Positions 7,993-17,387 of a stretch of 64,000 bases of DNA are shown piece after piece; position 1 is the first letter of the stretch; each line of letters begins with the position of its first letter. The translations under genes were made by a program, and so were the position numbers. Source of the stretch: Ectorhizobium quercum (GTDB taxonomy: Bacteria; Pseudomonadota; Alphaproteobacteria; Rhizobiales; Rhizobiaceae); the NCBI RefSeq assembly GCF_026552795.1, contig NZ_JANFPI010000001.1, positions 558,001-622,000 of the forward strand, given 5' to 3'. Under the pieces are notes generated by a model, which was not told the DNA's origin, did no database searches, and saw only the letters and a program-made list of their open reading frames with translations.

Positions 7993-9552
7993 TCAGAGGT
8001 CCATCCAGTTGATGCCTTCGAGCGGAACGGCGAGGAACCGCGCGTTGATCTCGTGCAAGGTGCCGTCGAGGTCGATGCCGTCGAAGAGGTCGGGACGGAT
8101 CCATTTCGCCAGCGCTTCCATCGTCAGGACGTCGAGCGGGCTGTTGAGGAGTTGGTGGGCGATGCCATGCACATGGCCCTCGCGCACGGCCTTCAGGCTG
8201 GATATGCCATTTCGTCCGGCGACGCGCTCCAGCGTGTCGTGGACGCGCTGCCTGTCGTAGCCCGGGCCGATCAGCAGGCCGTTGGTGCCTTCCATGTGAG
8301 GGCCGCCGGTGGCGATATAGACGTCGGGATCGGCCTCGATCACGAATTCCAGGCTGAGGACGCCGGTCACGCCCTTGATGGCCGCGCTTCCGATGTTCTC
8401 GCCGCCGGCGAACTCGATGTAGTTGCCGATATTGCCCGTGCCGGGCGAGGCGCAGCACTCGTCGGTGCGCGCGGCATGCGGCTCCAGGAAGACACGGGGC
8501 CGCTCTCCGGTCGATGCGGCAAGTGCAGACGTGATCGCATGGGCGCGTTCGCTGCGAAAGGCGATGAAGTCCTCGGCCTGTTCCGTGCGGCCGGTCACTT
8601 GTCCGAGAAAACGCAGGCTCGGTTCGAGGTTTTGCAGGGGCTGGTTGAAGAAGTCGATGATGGCGACGGGAACGCCGCCTGCCTCGATCTGCCTGATCTG
8701 TTCTTCGGAGGGCTGCGAGGTGAGCGAGAAGATCGCAAGGTCCGGTTCGGCCGCGAGCACCTGTTCCACGGAAAGATTGCCGGCGGAACTGGCGATCTGG
8801 TGCAGCGTCTCGATGGCGGGGAATGTCTGGCGGTACTGCTCGTAGACGGCCGGGCCGATGCGGTTGATGTCGCGCGGCCAGGCCGACAGCAGGCTGACGG
8901 GATCGGGGGCGATCAGGGAGAGGGCAATGAGATATCGGCCGTCGTCGATGGCGATGCGCTGTGCCGGTTGCTCAAGCCTGACCTGACGGCCCAGAACGTC
9001 CGTGGCGATCACCTGGGCGTTCGCTTCGGGCGAACAGATCATCGCGCCGGTCAGGACGATGGTGGCGAGGCTCGACGGCAGCATGCGCGACAGCAACCCG
9101 TCGCGGCGAATGAACTGGTGCCAGAGCGCGGCGGCGGCATGCAGGACGATGATCGCGAAAATCACCCCGGTGAGTGTCACATGCAGATCGCGGGGCCAGC
9201 GGCCGAGCGTCTTGCCGAAGGCGGTGATCGTCAGAAGGCCGAGGATCGGCTGGATCAGGATGGCCAGATACAGAAGCCCGTGGGTGGCGCGCGCGGCGAT
9301 GACCGTCGGCCGGTTCATGCCTGCCGGCAGCGGCGGGGCCGGATGCGTCAGCCGCCAGCCGATGCGGAAGACGGCCAGTGCCAGAACGGTGCTGCCCAGC
9401 ACGATATGCGCCCGGAAGAGATACATGCGCGGCGGCGAGCCGCGTTCGAAAATGCCCCAGATCCAGCCAGTCGCAAAAAGGGCGATGATCAGTATGGCCA
9501 TCGTCCAGTGAAGCCAGATCGAGACCCGATCGTAAGTGTGCCTTTCCTGCAT
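7993..9552 (-). CDS. fusion of cytochrome b561 domain with ferric-siderophore periplasmic-binding domain
   Basis: One open frame of 519 residues joins two modules. Residues about 8-150 form a four-helix cytochrome b561 domain with candidate haem ligands H15 (IWLHWTMA), H49 (LFRAHIVLG), H91 (ATHGLLY), H138 and H145. Residues about 157-181 (MLPSSLATIVLTGAMICSPEANA) look like an internal Sec signal peptide. The rest is a PF01497-type iron-siderophore binding domain (QVIATDVLGRQVRLEQPAQRI, DPDVYIATGG). It would place the capture domain in the periplasm, tethered to a membrane haem protein that might reduce ferric iron. The start was moved 16 codons inward from the longest frame because AAAAGGAA precedes this ATG. 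A RirA-like box lies about 65 bp upstream. Confidence 0.85.
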   Translation of the reverse strand: MQERHTYDRVSIWLHWTMAILIIALFATGWIWGIFERGSPPRMYLFRAHIVLGSTVLALAVFRIGWRLTHPAPPLPAGMNRPTVIAARATHGLLYLAILIQPILGLLTITAFGKTLGRWPRDLHVTLTGVIFAIIVLHAAAALWHQFIRRDGLLSRMLPSSLATIVLTGAMICSPEANAQVIATDVLGRQVRLEQPAQRIAIDDGRYLIALSLIAPDPVSLLSAWPRDINRIGPAVYEQYRQTFPAIETLHQIASSAGNLSVEQVLAAEPDLAIFSLTSQPSEEQIRQIEAGGVPVAIIDFFNQPLQNLEPSLRFLGQVTGRTEQAEDFIAFRSERAHAITSALAASTGERPRVFLEPHAARTDECCASPGTGNIGNYIEFAGGENIGSAAIKGVTGVLSLEFVIEADPDVYIATGGPHMEGTNGLLIGPGYDRQRVHDTLERVAGRNGISSLKAVREGHVHGIAHQLLNSPLDVLTMEALAKWIRPDLFDGIDLDGTLHEINARFLAVPLEGINWMDL

Positions 9553-9618
9553 CGCTATTCCTTTTCGTCGACGCCGTGGCCATGCCATTTCGTCGTGCAA
9601 GATTACAGAATTTTAAGT

Positions 9619-9633
9619 TGACAGGATTGATCA
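9619..9633. promoter_or_regulatory. RirA-type iron-responsive (IRO) box between the b561 fusion and entC
   Basis: TTGACAGGATTGATCA contains TGA-N9-TCA and shares TTGACA with the box at 3492. It lies in the 223-bp divergent region, close to the b561 fusion start and about 145 bp before entC. A TAAAAT -10-like hexamer for the minus strand is adjacent. It could repress both directions when iron is replete. Confidence 0.62.
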
Positions 9634-9775
9634 TCTTTTTATTCCTGCCTATATGGTGGCCGCCGGCGTTTATGCCGCGCCTTGAGAGCAATCGTCAATC
9701 TATCCCATGCGAATGCTTTGGGAAAGTAAATAATTCAGGGGGTTTTGCGGCAAATTTAGTCGCATTTACTTTGCT

Positions 9776-10921
9776 ATGGAAAGTTTTTATCTCAAATCAG
9801 ACGATTTGTGCTTGAGGGCAGAAGGTATAAATCGGCGGCTGACAAGAGGTAATGCGTCCTCTTTGGCGGCCCGGGCGAATGCTTTCTTCAGCGAATTTCA
9901 GGACGGGGTGCGGTTGCTGGCCGGTGTGCTTCCGTTCGACCGCGAAGCCGACGATTATCTTTTCCAGCCGGCCGGCTTGGAACGGGTTGCCGGGCCGCAG
10001 GCGGCGCCGGATCGCGCGGCTTTCGCCGGCGACGGCAAGTGGATCGTCTCGCAGGAGCCGCCCGCCGCCGACTACGCCGCGGCGGTCGAAAGGGTTCTCG
10101 AGGAGATCGGGCGCGGCGGCGGCGAACATCCGCTGCAAAAAGTGGTTCTGTCGCGCAGCCTGAATATCCGGGCCTCCGCCCCGGTCGATCCGGGCGCCCT
10201 GCTGCGCCGTCTTTCCTCCGATGCCAGCACCGTGACGTTCTCCGCATCGCTGCCGTCGCGCGAGGGAATGCCGTCGCGCTTGATCGGCGCCACCCCGGAA
10301 CTGCTCGTTTCGCGGCAGGGGGAAACCATCGTCTCCCACCCGCTGGCGGGCTCGGCCCGGCGCCGTGCGGACCCGGCCGCCGACCGGCAATCCGCCGAAG
10401 CGCTCGAACGATCCGACAAGGACCGGCGCGAGCATCGCGCTGCGGCGGAGGCCGTGTTCGATGCGCTGGCGCCCTATTGCAGCGCGCTTTCCGCGCCGGA
10501 TGGCACGGCATTGCGCGCCACGGCCACCATGTGGCATCTGGGAACGCGCATCGTCGGCCGGCTCAGGGACCGGGACACGCCGGTGGCCGAACTTGTCGCG
10601 GCGCTTCATCCGACCCCGGCGGTCTGCGGCCTGCCGCGCGACCGGGCCGCGGCGCTGATCCGGGAGGTCGAGGGATACGATCGCGACTTCTATGCCGGCG
10701 CCGTCGGCTGGATGGACGATCGCGGCGATGGCGAATGGTATGTCGCTTTGCGTTGCGCACAGCTCTCCGGTTCGCATATACGGCTCTATGCGGGTGCCGG
10801 TATCGTGGCCGGATCGGACCCGCTGGCGGAGGTGGACGAGACCTCGGCCAAGTTTCTGGCCATGCTGAATGCGCTGGGCGTCGACGAGCAGGGGCGCCCG
10901 CTGGGGGAGAAGGCAGCGTGA
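9776..10921 (+). CDS. entC: isochorismate synthase
   Basis: The 381-residue chorismate-binding enzyme converts chorismate to isochorismate, the first step of 2,3-dihydroxybenzoate synthesis. Visible family blocks are [14 protein letters not shown], the central [27 protein letters not shown] and the C-terminal [19 protein letters not shown]. It is the first gene of a six-gene operon and overlaps entE by 4 bp (GTGA). The start is uncertain: no ribosome-binding site precedes the ATG, and the in-frame stop is 14 codons further up. Length is close to E. coli EntC (391). It is probably iron-regulated through the box at 9619. Confidence 0.93.
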   Translation: MESFYLKSDDLCLRAEGINRRLTRGNASSLAARANAFFSEFQDGVRLLAGVLPFDREADDYLFQPAGLERVAGPQAAPDRAAFAGDGKWIVSQEPPAADYAAAVERVLEEIGRGGGEHPLQKVVLSRSLNIRASAPVDPGALLRRLSSDASTVTFSASLPSREGMPSRLIGATPELLVSRQGETIVSHPLAGSARRRADPAADRQSAEALERSDKDRREHRAAAEAVFDALAPYCSALSAPDGTALRATATMWHLGTRIVGRLRDRDTPVAELVAALHPTPAVCGLPRDRAAALIREVEGYDRDFYAGAVGWMDDRGDGEWYVALRCAQLSGSHIRLYAGAGIVAGSDPLAEVDETSAKFLAMLNALGVDEQGRPLGEKAA

Positions 10922-12546
10922 TTCCAGTTCATCAGGATTTTCCGGTCGAGTTCGCCGAGCGCTATCGCGCGGCCGGATACTGGCGGGGCGAAACCTTTCC
11001 GGCCTTCATCCGCGAACGCGCGGCTGCGTTTCCTGACCGGGTGGCCGTCATCGGCGGGGAGCAGCGCTGGACCTATGGCGAGTTGCTCGGCCGGGCGGAA
11101 GCCGCCGCTGCCGGTTTTCTCGCCCTCGGCCTCAAGCCGGGCGACCGTGTCGTCGTGCAGATCCCCAACATTCCCGAATTCCTGTCGGCGGTCTTCGGCC
11201 TGTTCATCGCAAGGCTGATCCCGGTCTATGCCCTGCCGGCGCACCGGCTGACCGAGATCGTGCATTTCGCCCGGAAGTCCGATGCTTGCGCCTATGTGAT
11301 CGCCGCCGGCCATGACGGCTTCGACTATCGGGCGCTGGCGCGTGAGGTCGTCGCCGAGGTGCCGGACATCCGCCATGTGGTCGTGATCGGCGATGCGCAG
11401 GAGTTCACGCCTTTCGCCTCCTTTGCGGCCGACCCGTCGCTGGAGTTTGCGCTGCCGTCTCCCTCCGAGGTGGCGTTCCTGCAAATCTCGGGCGGCAGCA
11501 CGGGCCTGTCGAAGCTCATTCCGCGCACCCACGACGATTATATCTACAGTTTCCGCGCCAGCGCGGACATCTGCGGGCTCGACGAGACCAGCGTCTATCT
11601 CTGCGCGCTGCCTGCGGCGCATAACTTCCCGATGAGTTCGCCCGGCTATTTCGGCGCGCTTTATGCCGGCGGGCGCGTCGTCCTGTCGCCGTCGCCATCG
11701 GCCGAGGCCTCCTTCGCGCTGATCGAGCGGGAAGGGGTGACGATCACCGGTCTGGTGCCACCGCTGGCGCTGCTCTGGCTTCAGGCGGCGGCGCGGACGA
11801 AACACGATCTTTCCAGTCTTCAGGTGTTGCAGGTGGGCGGGGCGAAATTCATGCCGGAATCCGCCAAACGTGTGCGCCCGGTGCTGGGCTGCACCTTGCA
11901 GCAGGTGTTCGGCATGGCCGAGGGGCTGGTGAATTACACCCGCCTCGACGATCCCGAGGACGTCATCGTGGAGACGCAGGGGCGCCCGATCAGCCCGGAC
12001 GACGAGGTGCTGATTCTCGACGATGCCGGCAATCCCGTTCCGGAAGGCGAGCCGGGCAACCTCCTGGTGCGCGGTCCCTACACGATCCGCGCCTATCACA
12101 ACGATCCGGGCGCCAATGCCCGCTCCTTCACCGCGGACGGCTTTTACCGCACCGGCGATGTGGTGAAGCGCACGCCCGAGGGCAATCTGGTCGTGCAGGG
12201 CCGCGCGACCGACCATATCAATCGCGCCGGCGAGAAGATCTCGGCGGAAGAGATCGAGGATCATCTCCTCGCCCATCCCGATGTGTTCGATGCGGCGGTC
12301 GTGTCCGTTCCCGACGAATTTCTCGGCGAGCGAAGCTGCGCGTTCATCATCGCCCAGGGCGAGCCGCCGAAAGCGTCCGCTATTAAGGCGTTCATGCGCA
12401 CCCGCAACCTCGCGGACTTCAAGGTGCCGGACCAGATCGTCTTCGTGAGCGCGTTCCAGACGACCGCCGTCGGCAAGATCAGCCGCAAGGAACTGCGCGC
12501 GGCGCTGCGCGAGAAATTCCTCGAAGGCCAGCGCGGAAAGGCGTGA
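10918..12546 (+). CDS. entE: 2,3-dihydroxybenzoate-AMP ligase
   Basis: This stand-alone adenylation enzyme of 542 residues begins with GTG overlapping the entC stop. It activates 2,3-dihydroxybenzoate and loads it on the aryl carrier protein. Motifs are the P-loop [14 protein letters not shown], the DHB-binding region [65 protein letters not shown] and the C-terminal catalytic lysine in [12 protein letters not shown]. These match EntE/DhbE/VibE closely in order and length. Confidence 0.94.
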   Translation: MIPVHQDFPVEFAERYRAAGYWRGETFPAFIRERAAAFPDRVAVIGGEQRWTYGELLGRAEAAAAGFLALGLKPGDRVVVQIPNIPEFLSAVFGLFIARLIPVYALPAHRLTEIVHFARKSDACAYVIAAGHDGFDYRALAREVVAEVPDIRHVVVIGDAQEFTPFASFAADPSLEFALPSPSEVAFLQISGGSTGLSKLIPRTHDDYIYSFRASADICGLDETSVYLCALPAAHNFPMSSPGYFGALYAGGRVVLSPSPSAEASFALIEREGVTITGLVPPLALLWLQAAARTKHDLSSLQVLQVGGAKFMPESAKRVRPVLGCTLQQVFGMAEGLVNYTRLDDPEDVIVETQGRPISPDDEVLILDDAGNPVPEGEPGNLLVRGPYTIRAYHNDPGANARSFTADGFYRTGDVVKRTPEGNLVVQGRATDHINRAGEKISAEEIEDHLLAHPDVFDAAVVSVPDEFLGERSCAFIIAQGEPPKASAIKAFMRTRNLADFKVPDQIVFVSAFQTTAVGKISRKELRAALREKFLEGQRGKA

Positions 12547-12550
12547 GACG

Positions 12551-13186
12551 ATGGGACTGCCGAAGATCGCATCCTACGAACTGCCGCGCGCCGACGAGCT
12601 TCCCGCGCCGCGCGGGCCGTGGAAAGTCGAGACGGACCGTGCGGCACTGCTGATCCACGACATGCAGAACTATTTCGTCGGCGCCTACGCGTCCGATACC
12701 GCGCCCATCGCGCCGGCCACGGCGAATATCGCCGCGCTGGCCGCCCATTGCCGTGCCCGGGGCATCCCGGTGTTCTACACGGCCCAGAACGGTGATCAGG
12801 ACCGGCGTGATCGCGGGCTCCAGGCGGACCTGTGGGGTCCGGGCATGGGCTCGGCCCCGGAGCATCAGTCGATCGTGCCGGCCCTGACGCCTCAACCCGG
12901 CGATATCGTGCTGGTCAAGCACCGCTACAGCGCCTTCCAGCGTAGCAATCTGGAAACGCTGATGCGCGCCCGCAAGCGCGATCAGCTTCTGGTGACGGGC
13001 ATCTACGCGCATATCGGCTGCCTGATGACGGCCGCCGAAGCCTTCCAGCGCGACATCGAGACGTTCTTCATCGCGGATGCGCTCGCCGATTTCAGCCGGG
13101 CCGAACACGACATGGCGGTCAAATGGGTCGCGGGACGTTGCGGCGTGCCCATGACCACGGTAGAAGCCGTTGCGGCGCTGGCCTGA
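12551..13186 (+). CDS. entB: isochorismatase without fused carrier domain
   Basis: The 211-residue enzyme hydrolyses isochorismate to 2,3-dihydro-2,3-dihydroxybenzoate and pyruvate. Visible are AALLIHDMQNYFVGAY (catalytic Asp), FYTAQNGDQDRRDRGLQADLWGPG, VLVKHRYSAFQRSNLE and TGIYAHIGCLMTAAEAF. Unlike E. coli EntB (about 285 residues), it stops before the aryl carrier domain, which is encoded by the next gene in another frame. It follows entE by 4 bp. Confidence 0.92.
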   Translation: MGLPKIASYELPRADELPAPRGPWKVETDRAALLIHDMQNYFVGAYASDTAPIAPATANIAALAAHCRARGIPVFYTAQNGDQDRRDRGLQADLWGPGMGSAPEHQSIVPALTPQPGDIVLVKHRYSAFQRSNLETLMRARKRDQLLVTGIYAHIGCLMTAAEAFQRDIETFFIADALADFSRAEHDMAVKWVAGRCGVPMTTVEAVAALA

Positions 13187-13198
13187 CGGAGAGGGATC

Positions 13199-13471
13199 AT
13201 GACCATAACACTCGAACGGATGCGCGCGGACATCGCAGCGCTGGTCCATCTGGAGCCCGAGGAAATCGGCCTGGACGACAATCTCATGGATCTCGGCCTC
13301 GATTCCATGCGGCTTCTCAACCTCATCATGATGTGGGAGCAGGCCGGCGTGGATCTCGATTTCGGCACTTTCGCCGAACGCTTCACGCTTGCGGCCTGGT
13401 GGGAGGCCGTCGAGGCGCGCCAGGGCGGCCAGGGTGACGCCGATGCGGAAGCCGCCGATGGCGTTCGGTAA
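13199..13471 (+). CDS. stand-alone aryl carrier protein
   Basis: The 90-residue acidic protein has a single phosphopantetheine-binding domain. The attachment serine is in LMDLGLDSMRLLNLIMMWEQ. It corresponds to the C-terminal domain of bifunctional EntB and would carry the 2,3-dihydroxybenzoyl group from EntE to the EntF condensation domain. A GGAGAGGG ribosome-binding site precedes the ATG, 12 bp after entB. Its end overlaps the start of entF. No 4'-phosphopantetheinyl transferase (EntD) is in the window, so it must be modified by an enzyme encoded elsewhere. Confidence 0.88.
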   Translation: MTITLERMRADIAALVHLEPEEIGLDDNLMDLGLDSMRLLNLIMMWEQAGVDLDFGTFAERFTLAAWWEAVEARQGGQGDADAEAADGVR

Positions 13472-16400
13472 GGAAATCGAAGCCGGCACGGCGGACGATA
13501 CGGGCGCCGGCCTGACCGAAGCGCAGTCCGGCCTGTGGTACTTCCAGCGCATCGAGCCGGAAAACCCGATCCTGAACACCGGGCAGTACATCGAAATGCG
13601 CGGAAGCCTCGATGTCGCGGCGTTCCGCACGGCCGTCGACCGGATGGTCGCGGAGGCGGATGCGCTGGCGCTGCGTTTCACGGAGACGGGCAACGAGGTT
13701 CGGCAGGTGGTCGACGAGGACCATCGTCCCTGGCTGGAGGTGGCAGACCTTACCGGCGAGGCCGATCCCGAGGCGGCGGCGCTTGCCGACATGCGCCGCG
13801 ACACCGCCACGCCGCTCGACCCGGAAAAGGACAGGCTGGTGCTGTTCCGGCTCTACATCCTCTCCGGCAATCGCGCCTTCTGGTACGAGCGGGCGCATCA
13901 CCTCGTCATCGACGGCTACGGCTGGGTGCTCGTCACCAACCGCGTAGGCGAGATCTATTCGGCGCTGGTGAACGGTGTCGAGCCGGGTCCGGCGCTGCGT
14001 CCGCTCACGCTGGCCGTCGAGGACGACGCGACCTACCGCGCTTCCGAAAAACGCGAAACCGACCGTGCCTGGTGGCTGGAGACGATGTCCGGCATGCCGG
14101 AGGTCGCGAGCCTTGCATCCGGGCGTGCCGTCTCGGCCCAGGATTTCATCCGCCATACGATCCGCCTCGACGCCGGACGCCTCCGGCCGCTGACGGCGCT
14201 GGCCGAACGGGCGAGCGTGACGTGGCCGGATGCGCTCACCGCCCTCGTCGCCGCCTATTGCCAGCGTTTCGCCGGCGCGGCGGAAACCGTCGTCGGCGTG
14301 CCGCATATGGGCCGTCTGGGCAGCCCGACGGCGCGCGTGCCCTGCATGTGGATGAACGTCCTGCCGCTGCGGGTCCGGCCCGATGAGGATATTCCCATCG
14401 GGGAATGGCTCGCCGGCGTGTCGAAGGATCTGGTCAAGGCGCGGCGGCACGGGCGCTATCGCAGCGAGCAGTTGCGCCGCGATCTCGGCCTGATCGGCGG
14501 CCACCGCCGGCTGTTCGGGCCGATGGTCAACGTCCAGCCCTTCGACGTTCCACCGAAGATGGCTGGTCTTGATGTGACGCTGCACATTCTCGGCGCCGGC
14601 GCGGTCGATGACATCACCTTCACCTTCCGGGGCGACCCGAAGGATGCGACGATCTTCGAGGTCGACGCCAATCCCGGCCTTTATTCCCGCGCGGATGCGG
14701 CGGCGCATGCGCAGCGGCTGCTGGCCTTTCTCGACCGTGCCTCGGAGGCTGCGGCCCTCGCCGAAGTGCCGACGGCAAGCCCGGATGAGGCGCGGCGCTT
14801 CCTCTTCGATCTCAATGCGACGGACCATGCGGTGCCCGACACCACGCTCGTCGCGCTGATCGAGGAAACCTTCCGCGCAACGCCCGGTGCGACGGCGCTC
14901 GTCTTCGAGGGCCACACGCTCACCTATGCAGACCTCGACCGGCGTTCCGCAGCACTCGCTGCACAGCTTGCATCGATGGGCGCGGGACGCGAGACCATCG
15001 TCGCAGTCGCCCTGCCGCGCTCGCTGGAACTGGTCGTGGCGCTGGTCGCGATCCTGCGCGCCGGCGCGGCTTACCTGCCGCTTGACCTCGACCATCCCGA
15101 CGAACGCATAGCCCGCATTCTCGCCTCCGCCGGGCCCGTCGCCGTGCTGGCCCTTGACGCAGATGCCGGGCGGTTCGGGGAAAAGGTGCTGGCCGTTTCG
15201 CGCTGGGCGCCGGAGGGACAGGCGGCGCCGAGCCCGGCCCGGCCCGGCGACGCGGCCCGGCCGGACGACATGGCCTATGTCATCTACACGTCCGGCTCGA
15301 CCGGCGAGCCGAAGGGCGTGGTGATCGAGCATCGCGCCATCGTCAACCGTCTCGTCTGGATGCGCGACCATTACGGCGTCGACGCTACGGATCGCATCCT
15401 GCAAAAGACGCCCGCCACCTTCGACGTGTCGGTCTGGGAGTTCTTCCTGCCGCTGATCGCGGGCGCGACCCTCATCGTTGCGCCGCCCGGCGCGCATCGC
15501 GATCCGGCGGCGATTGCGGCATTGATCCGCGACGAAAGGATCACGACGCTGCATTTCGTGCCGTCCATGCTGTCGGCCTTCCTCGCCTCTCCGGCCAGCC
15601 GGGGGCTCGTCGTGAAGCGCGTCTTCTGCTCCGGCGAGGAACTGACGGCCGACCAGTGCGAGCGTTTCCACCGGACGCTGTCCGCCGAGCTGCACAATCT
15701 CTACGGCCCGACCGAAGCCGCCGTCGATGTCAGTTCCTGGCCTGCGACCCGCGACGACCGCTCGCTTCCCGTGCCCATCGGCTTTCCGGTCTGGAACACG
15801 CGGCTCTACGTGCTCGACGAACGCCTGCGGCCCTTGCCGGCGGGTGTCGCGGGCCACCTCTATCTCGGCGGTGTACAGCTTGCGCGCGGCTATCTCGGCC
15901 GGCCCGATCTCACGGCAGAACGCTTCCTGCCCGATCCCTTCCGCCCCGGCGAGCGCATCTACAAGACCGGCGATCTCGCCCGCTTCCGCGAGGACGGCGC
16001 GGTCGTCTTCCTCGGCCGCTCCGACCATCAGGTGAAGATCCGCGGATTGCGCATCGAACTCGGCGAGATCGAGGCGGCGATCATGGCTTCCGGCCTGGTG
16101 CGCGAGGCGGGCGTTGTCGCCCGCGAGGATCGGCCCGGCGACAGGCGCATCGTTGCCTATCTCGTTCCCGGCGACGGCTTCGGGGAGGCGGCGTTGCGCG
16201 CCCATCTCACCCGCACGCTGCCGGATTACATGATGCCCTCGGCCTTCGTCGAATTGCCCGCCCTGCCGGTCACGGCCAACGGCAAGCTCAACCGTGCCGC
16301 CCTGCCGGCGCCCGCCTTCCGGCACGAGGGTGCAAGCCGCCCGGCCACACCGACCGAAGCGGCGGTCGGGGCACTCTTCGCAAAAATTCTCGGCCTGCCC

Positions 16401-17387
16401 GAACCGGCGGGGCCGGAGGCCGATTTCTTCGCGCTCGGCGGCGATTCGCTCTCCGGCGTCCATCTCGTTCTTGCCTTCGCCGAACGCTTCGGTTTCGATC
16501 CCGGCCTCGGCGCGCTGTTCGAGCGGCCCACGGTCGCGGCCCTTGCCGCGCTGGTGGATTCAGGCGTCGTGGGGCCGGACGAGGGGCTCGGGCCGCTGAT
16601 CCGCCTCGCGGAAGGCAAGGCCGGCAATCCGCCGCTCTTCCTTGTCCATCCGGCGGGCGGTATCGCCTGGGGCTATCGAACGCTGGCGCGGGCGCTGGCT
16701 GCCGGCCGGCCGGTCTACGGTCTTCAGTCGCCCGCGCTCGATCCGGCGGCACCCATGCCGGAAAGCCTCGCGGTGCTGGCCTCCGGCTATGTTGAGCGCA
16801 TCCGCGCCGTGCAGCCGCAAGGCCCCTATCACATCGGCGGCTGGTCCCTCGGCGGCATCATCGCGCAGGAAATGGCGGCGCAGCTTCAGGCCGCCGGCGC
16901 GCAGGTCGGCGTCGTCGCCCTGCTCGATTCCTATCCGGCCGATTGCTGGCGCGCCGAGCCCGAGCCGAGCGAGGTGGATGCGCTGCGGGCGCTCATCGTC
17001 ATCGCCGGTCACGATCCGGAAAAACATCCCGATCTCGTGACCCGCGAGGCGATTTTCGATTTCCTGCGGCAAGGCGACAGCCCGCTCGGAAACCTGCCGG
17101 CCAGCGCGCTCGAAGGCGTGGTGCGCGTCGTTCCCGACACCAACCGCCTCGTGCGCGGGCATTTCCATTCGCACTATGGCGGAGTGCTGACACATGTGCT
17201 GGCCGCCCTCGATCACGAGGGCACCGATCTCAGGCCGGAACTGTGGCTCGCCTATGCGGACGGGGTGGACGTGATCCCGGTGCCGTTCCTGCACCCGCAG
17301 CTCACCTCCGCCAGGGCGGTGGAACTGATCGCGCCGCATCTGGCGGAGCGGTTGCGGTCGTTTGACAGAACAGAGGATGAAACATGA
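13443..17387 (+). CDS. entF: EntF-like non-ribosomal peptide synthetase (C-A-PCP-TE)
   Basis: The single-module synthetase has about 1314 residues. In order: condensation domain with HHLVIDG (about 151-157); adenylation domain with YTSGSTGEPKG (about 613-625), FDVSVWEFF, HFVPSML, VFCSGE, NLYGPTEAAVDV (about 751) and VTANGKLNR; carrier domain with GGDSL (Ser near 1001); and thioesterase with GWSLGG (Ser near 1134) and LLDSYP. Visible specificity positions read D-V-W-H-F-S-L-V-D, as in the serine-activating E. coli EntF. The thioesterase suggests trimerisation and cyclisation, as in enterobactin. ATG 13443 was chosen for an AGGGTGA upstream; ATG 13458 is also possible. It overlaps both neighbours. 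No MbtH-like gene is visible. Confidence 0.93.
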   Translation: MRKPPMAFGKEIEAGTADDTGAGLTEAQSGLWYFQRIEPENPILNTGQYIEMRGSLDVAAFRTAVDRMVAEADALALRFTETGNEVRQVVDEDHRPWLEVADLTGEADPEAAALADMRRDTATPLDPEKDRLVLFRLYILSGNRAFWYERAHHLVIDGYGWVLVTNRVGEIYSALVNGVEPGPALRPLTLAVEDDATYRASEKRETDRAWWLETMSGMPEVASLASGRAVSAQDFIRHTIRLDAGRLRPLTALAERASVTWPDALTALVAAYCQRFAGAAETVVGVPHMGRLGSPTARVPCMWMNVLPLRVRPDEDIPIGEWLAGVSKDLVKARRHGRYRSEQLRRDLGLIGGHRRLFGPMVNVQPFDVPPKMAGLDVTLHILGAGAVDDITFTFRGDPKDATIFEVDANPGLYSRADAAAHAQRLLAFLDRASEAAALAEVPTASPDEARRFLFDLNATDHAVPDTTLVALIEETFRATPGATALVFEGHTLTYADLDRRSAALAAQLASMGAGRETIVAVALPRSLELVVALVAILRAGAAYLPLDLDHPDERIARILASAGPVAVLALDADAGRFGEKVLAVSRWAPEGQAAPSPARPGDAARPDDMAYVIYTSGSTGEPKGVVIEHRAIVNRLVWMRDHYGVDATDRILQKTPATFDVSVWEFFLPLIAGATLIVAPPGAHRDPAAIAALIRDERITTLHFVPSMLSAFLASPASRGLVVKRVFCSGEELTADQCERFHRTLSAELHNLYGPTEAAVDVSSWPATRDDRSLPVPIGFPVWNTRLYVLDERLRPLPAGVAGHLYLGGVQLARGYLGRPDLTAERFLPDPFRPGERIYKTGDLARFREDGAVVFLGRSDHQVKIRGLRIELGEIEAAIMASGLVREAGVVAREDRPGDRRIVAYLVPGDGFGEAALRAHLTRTLPDYMMPSAFVELPALPVTANGKLNRAALPAPAFRHEGASRPATPTEAAVGALFAKILGLPEPAGPEADFFALGGDSLSGVHLVLAFAERFGFDPGLGALFERPTVAALAALVDSGVVGPDEGLGPLIRLAEGKAGNPPLFLVHPAGGIAWGYRTLARALAAGRPVYGLQSPALDPAAPMPESLAVLASGYVERIRAVQPQGPYHIGGWSLGGIIAQEMAAQLQAAGAQVGVVALLDSYPADCWRAEPEPSEVDALRALIVIAGHDPEKHPDLVTREAIFDFLRQGDSPLGNLPASALEGVVRVVPDTNRLVRGHFHSHYGGVLTHVLAALDHEGTDLRPELWLAYADGVDVIPVPFLHPQLTSARAVELIAPHLAERLRSFDRTEDET

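Noticed and set aside
13383-16463. A 1026-codon open frame on the minus strand inside entF
   Set aside because: Its translation is Arg/Gly/Asp-rich with no family signature, while the plus strand encodes a complete NRPS with all core motifs. It is a high-GC shadow.
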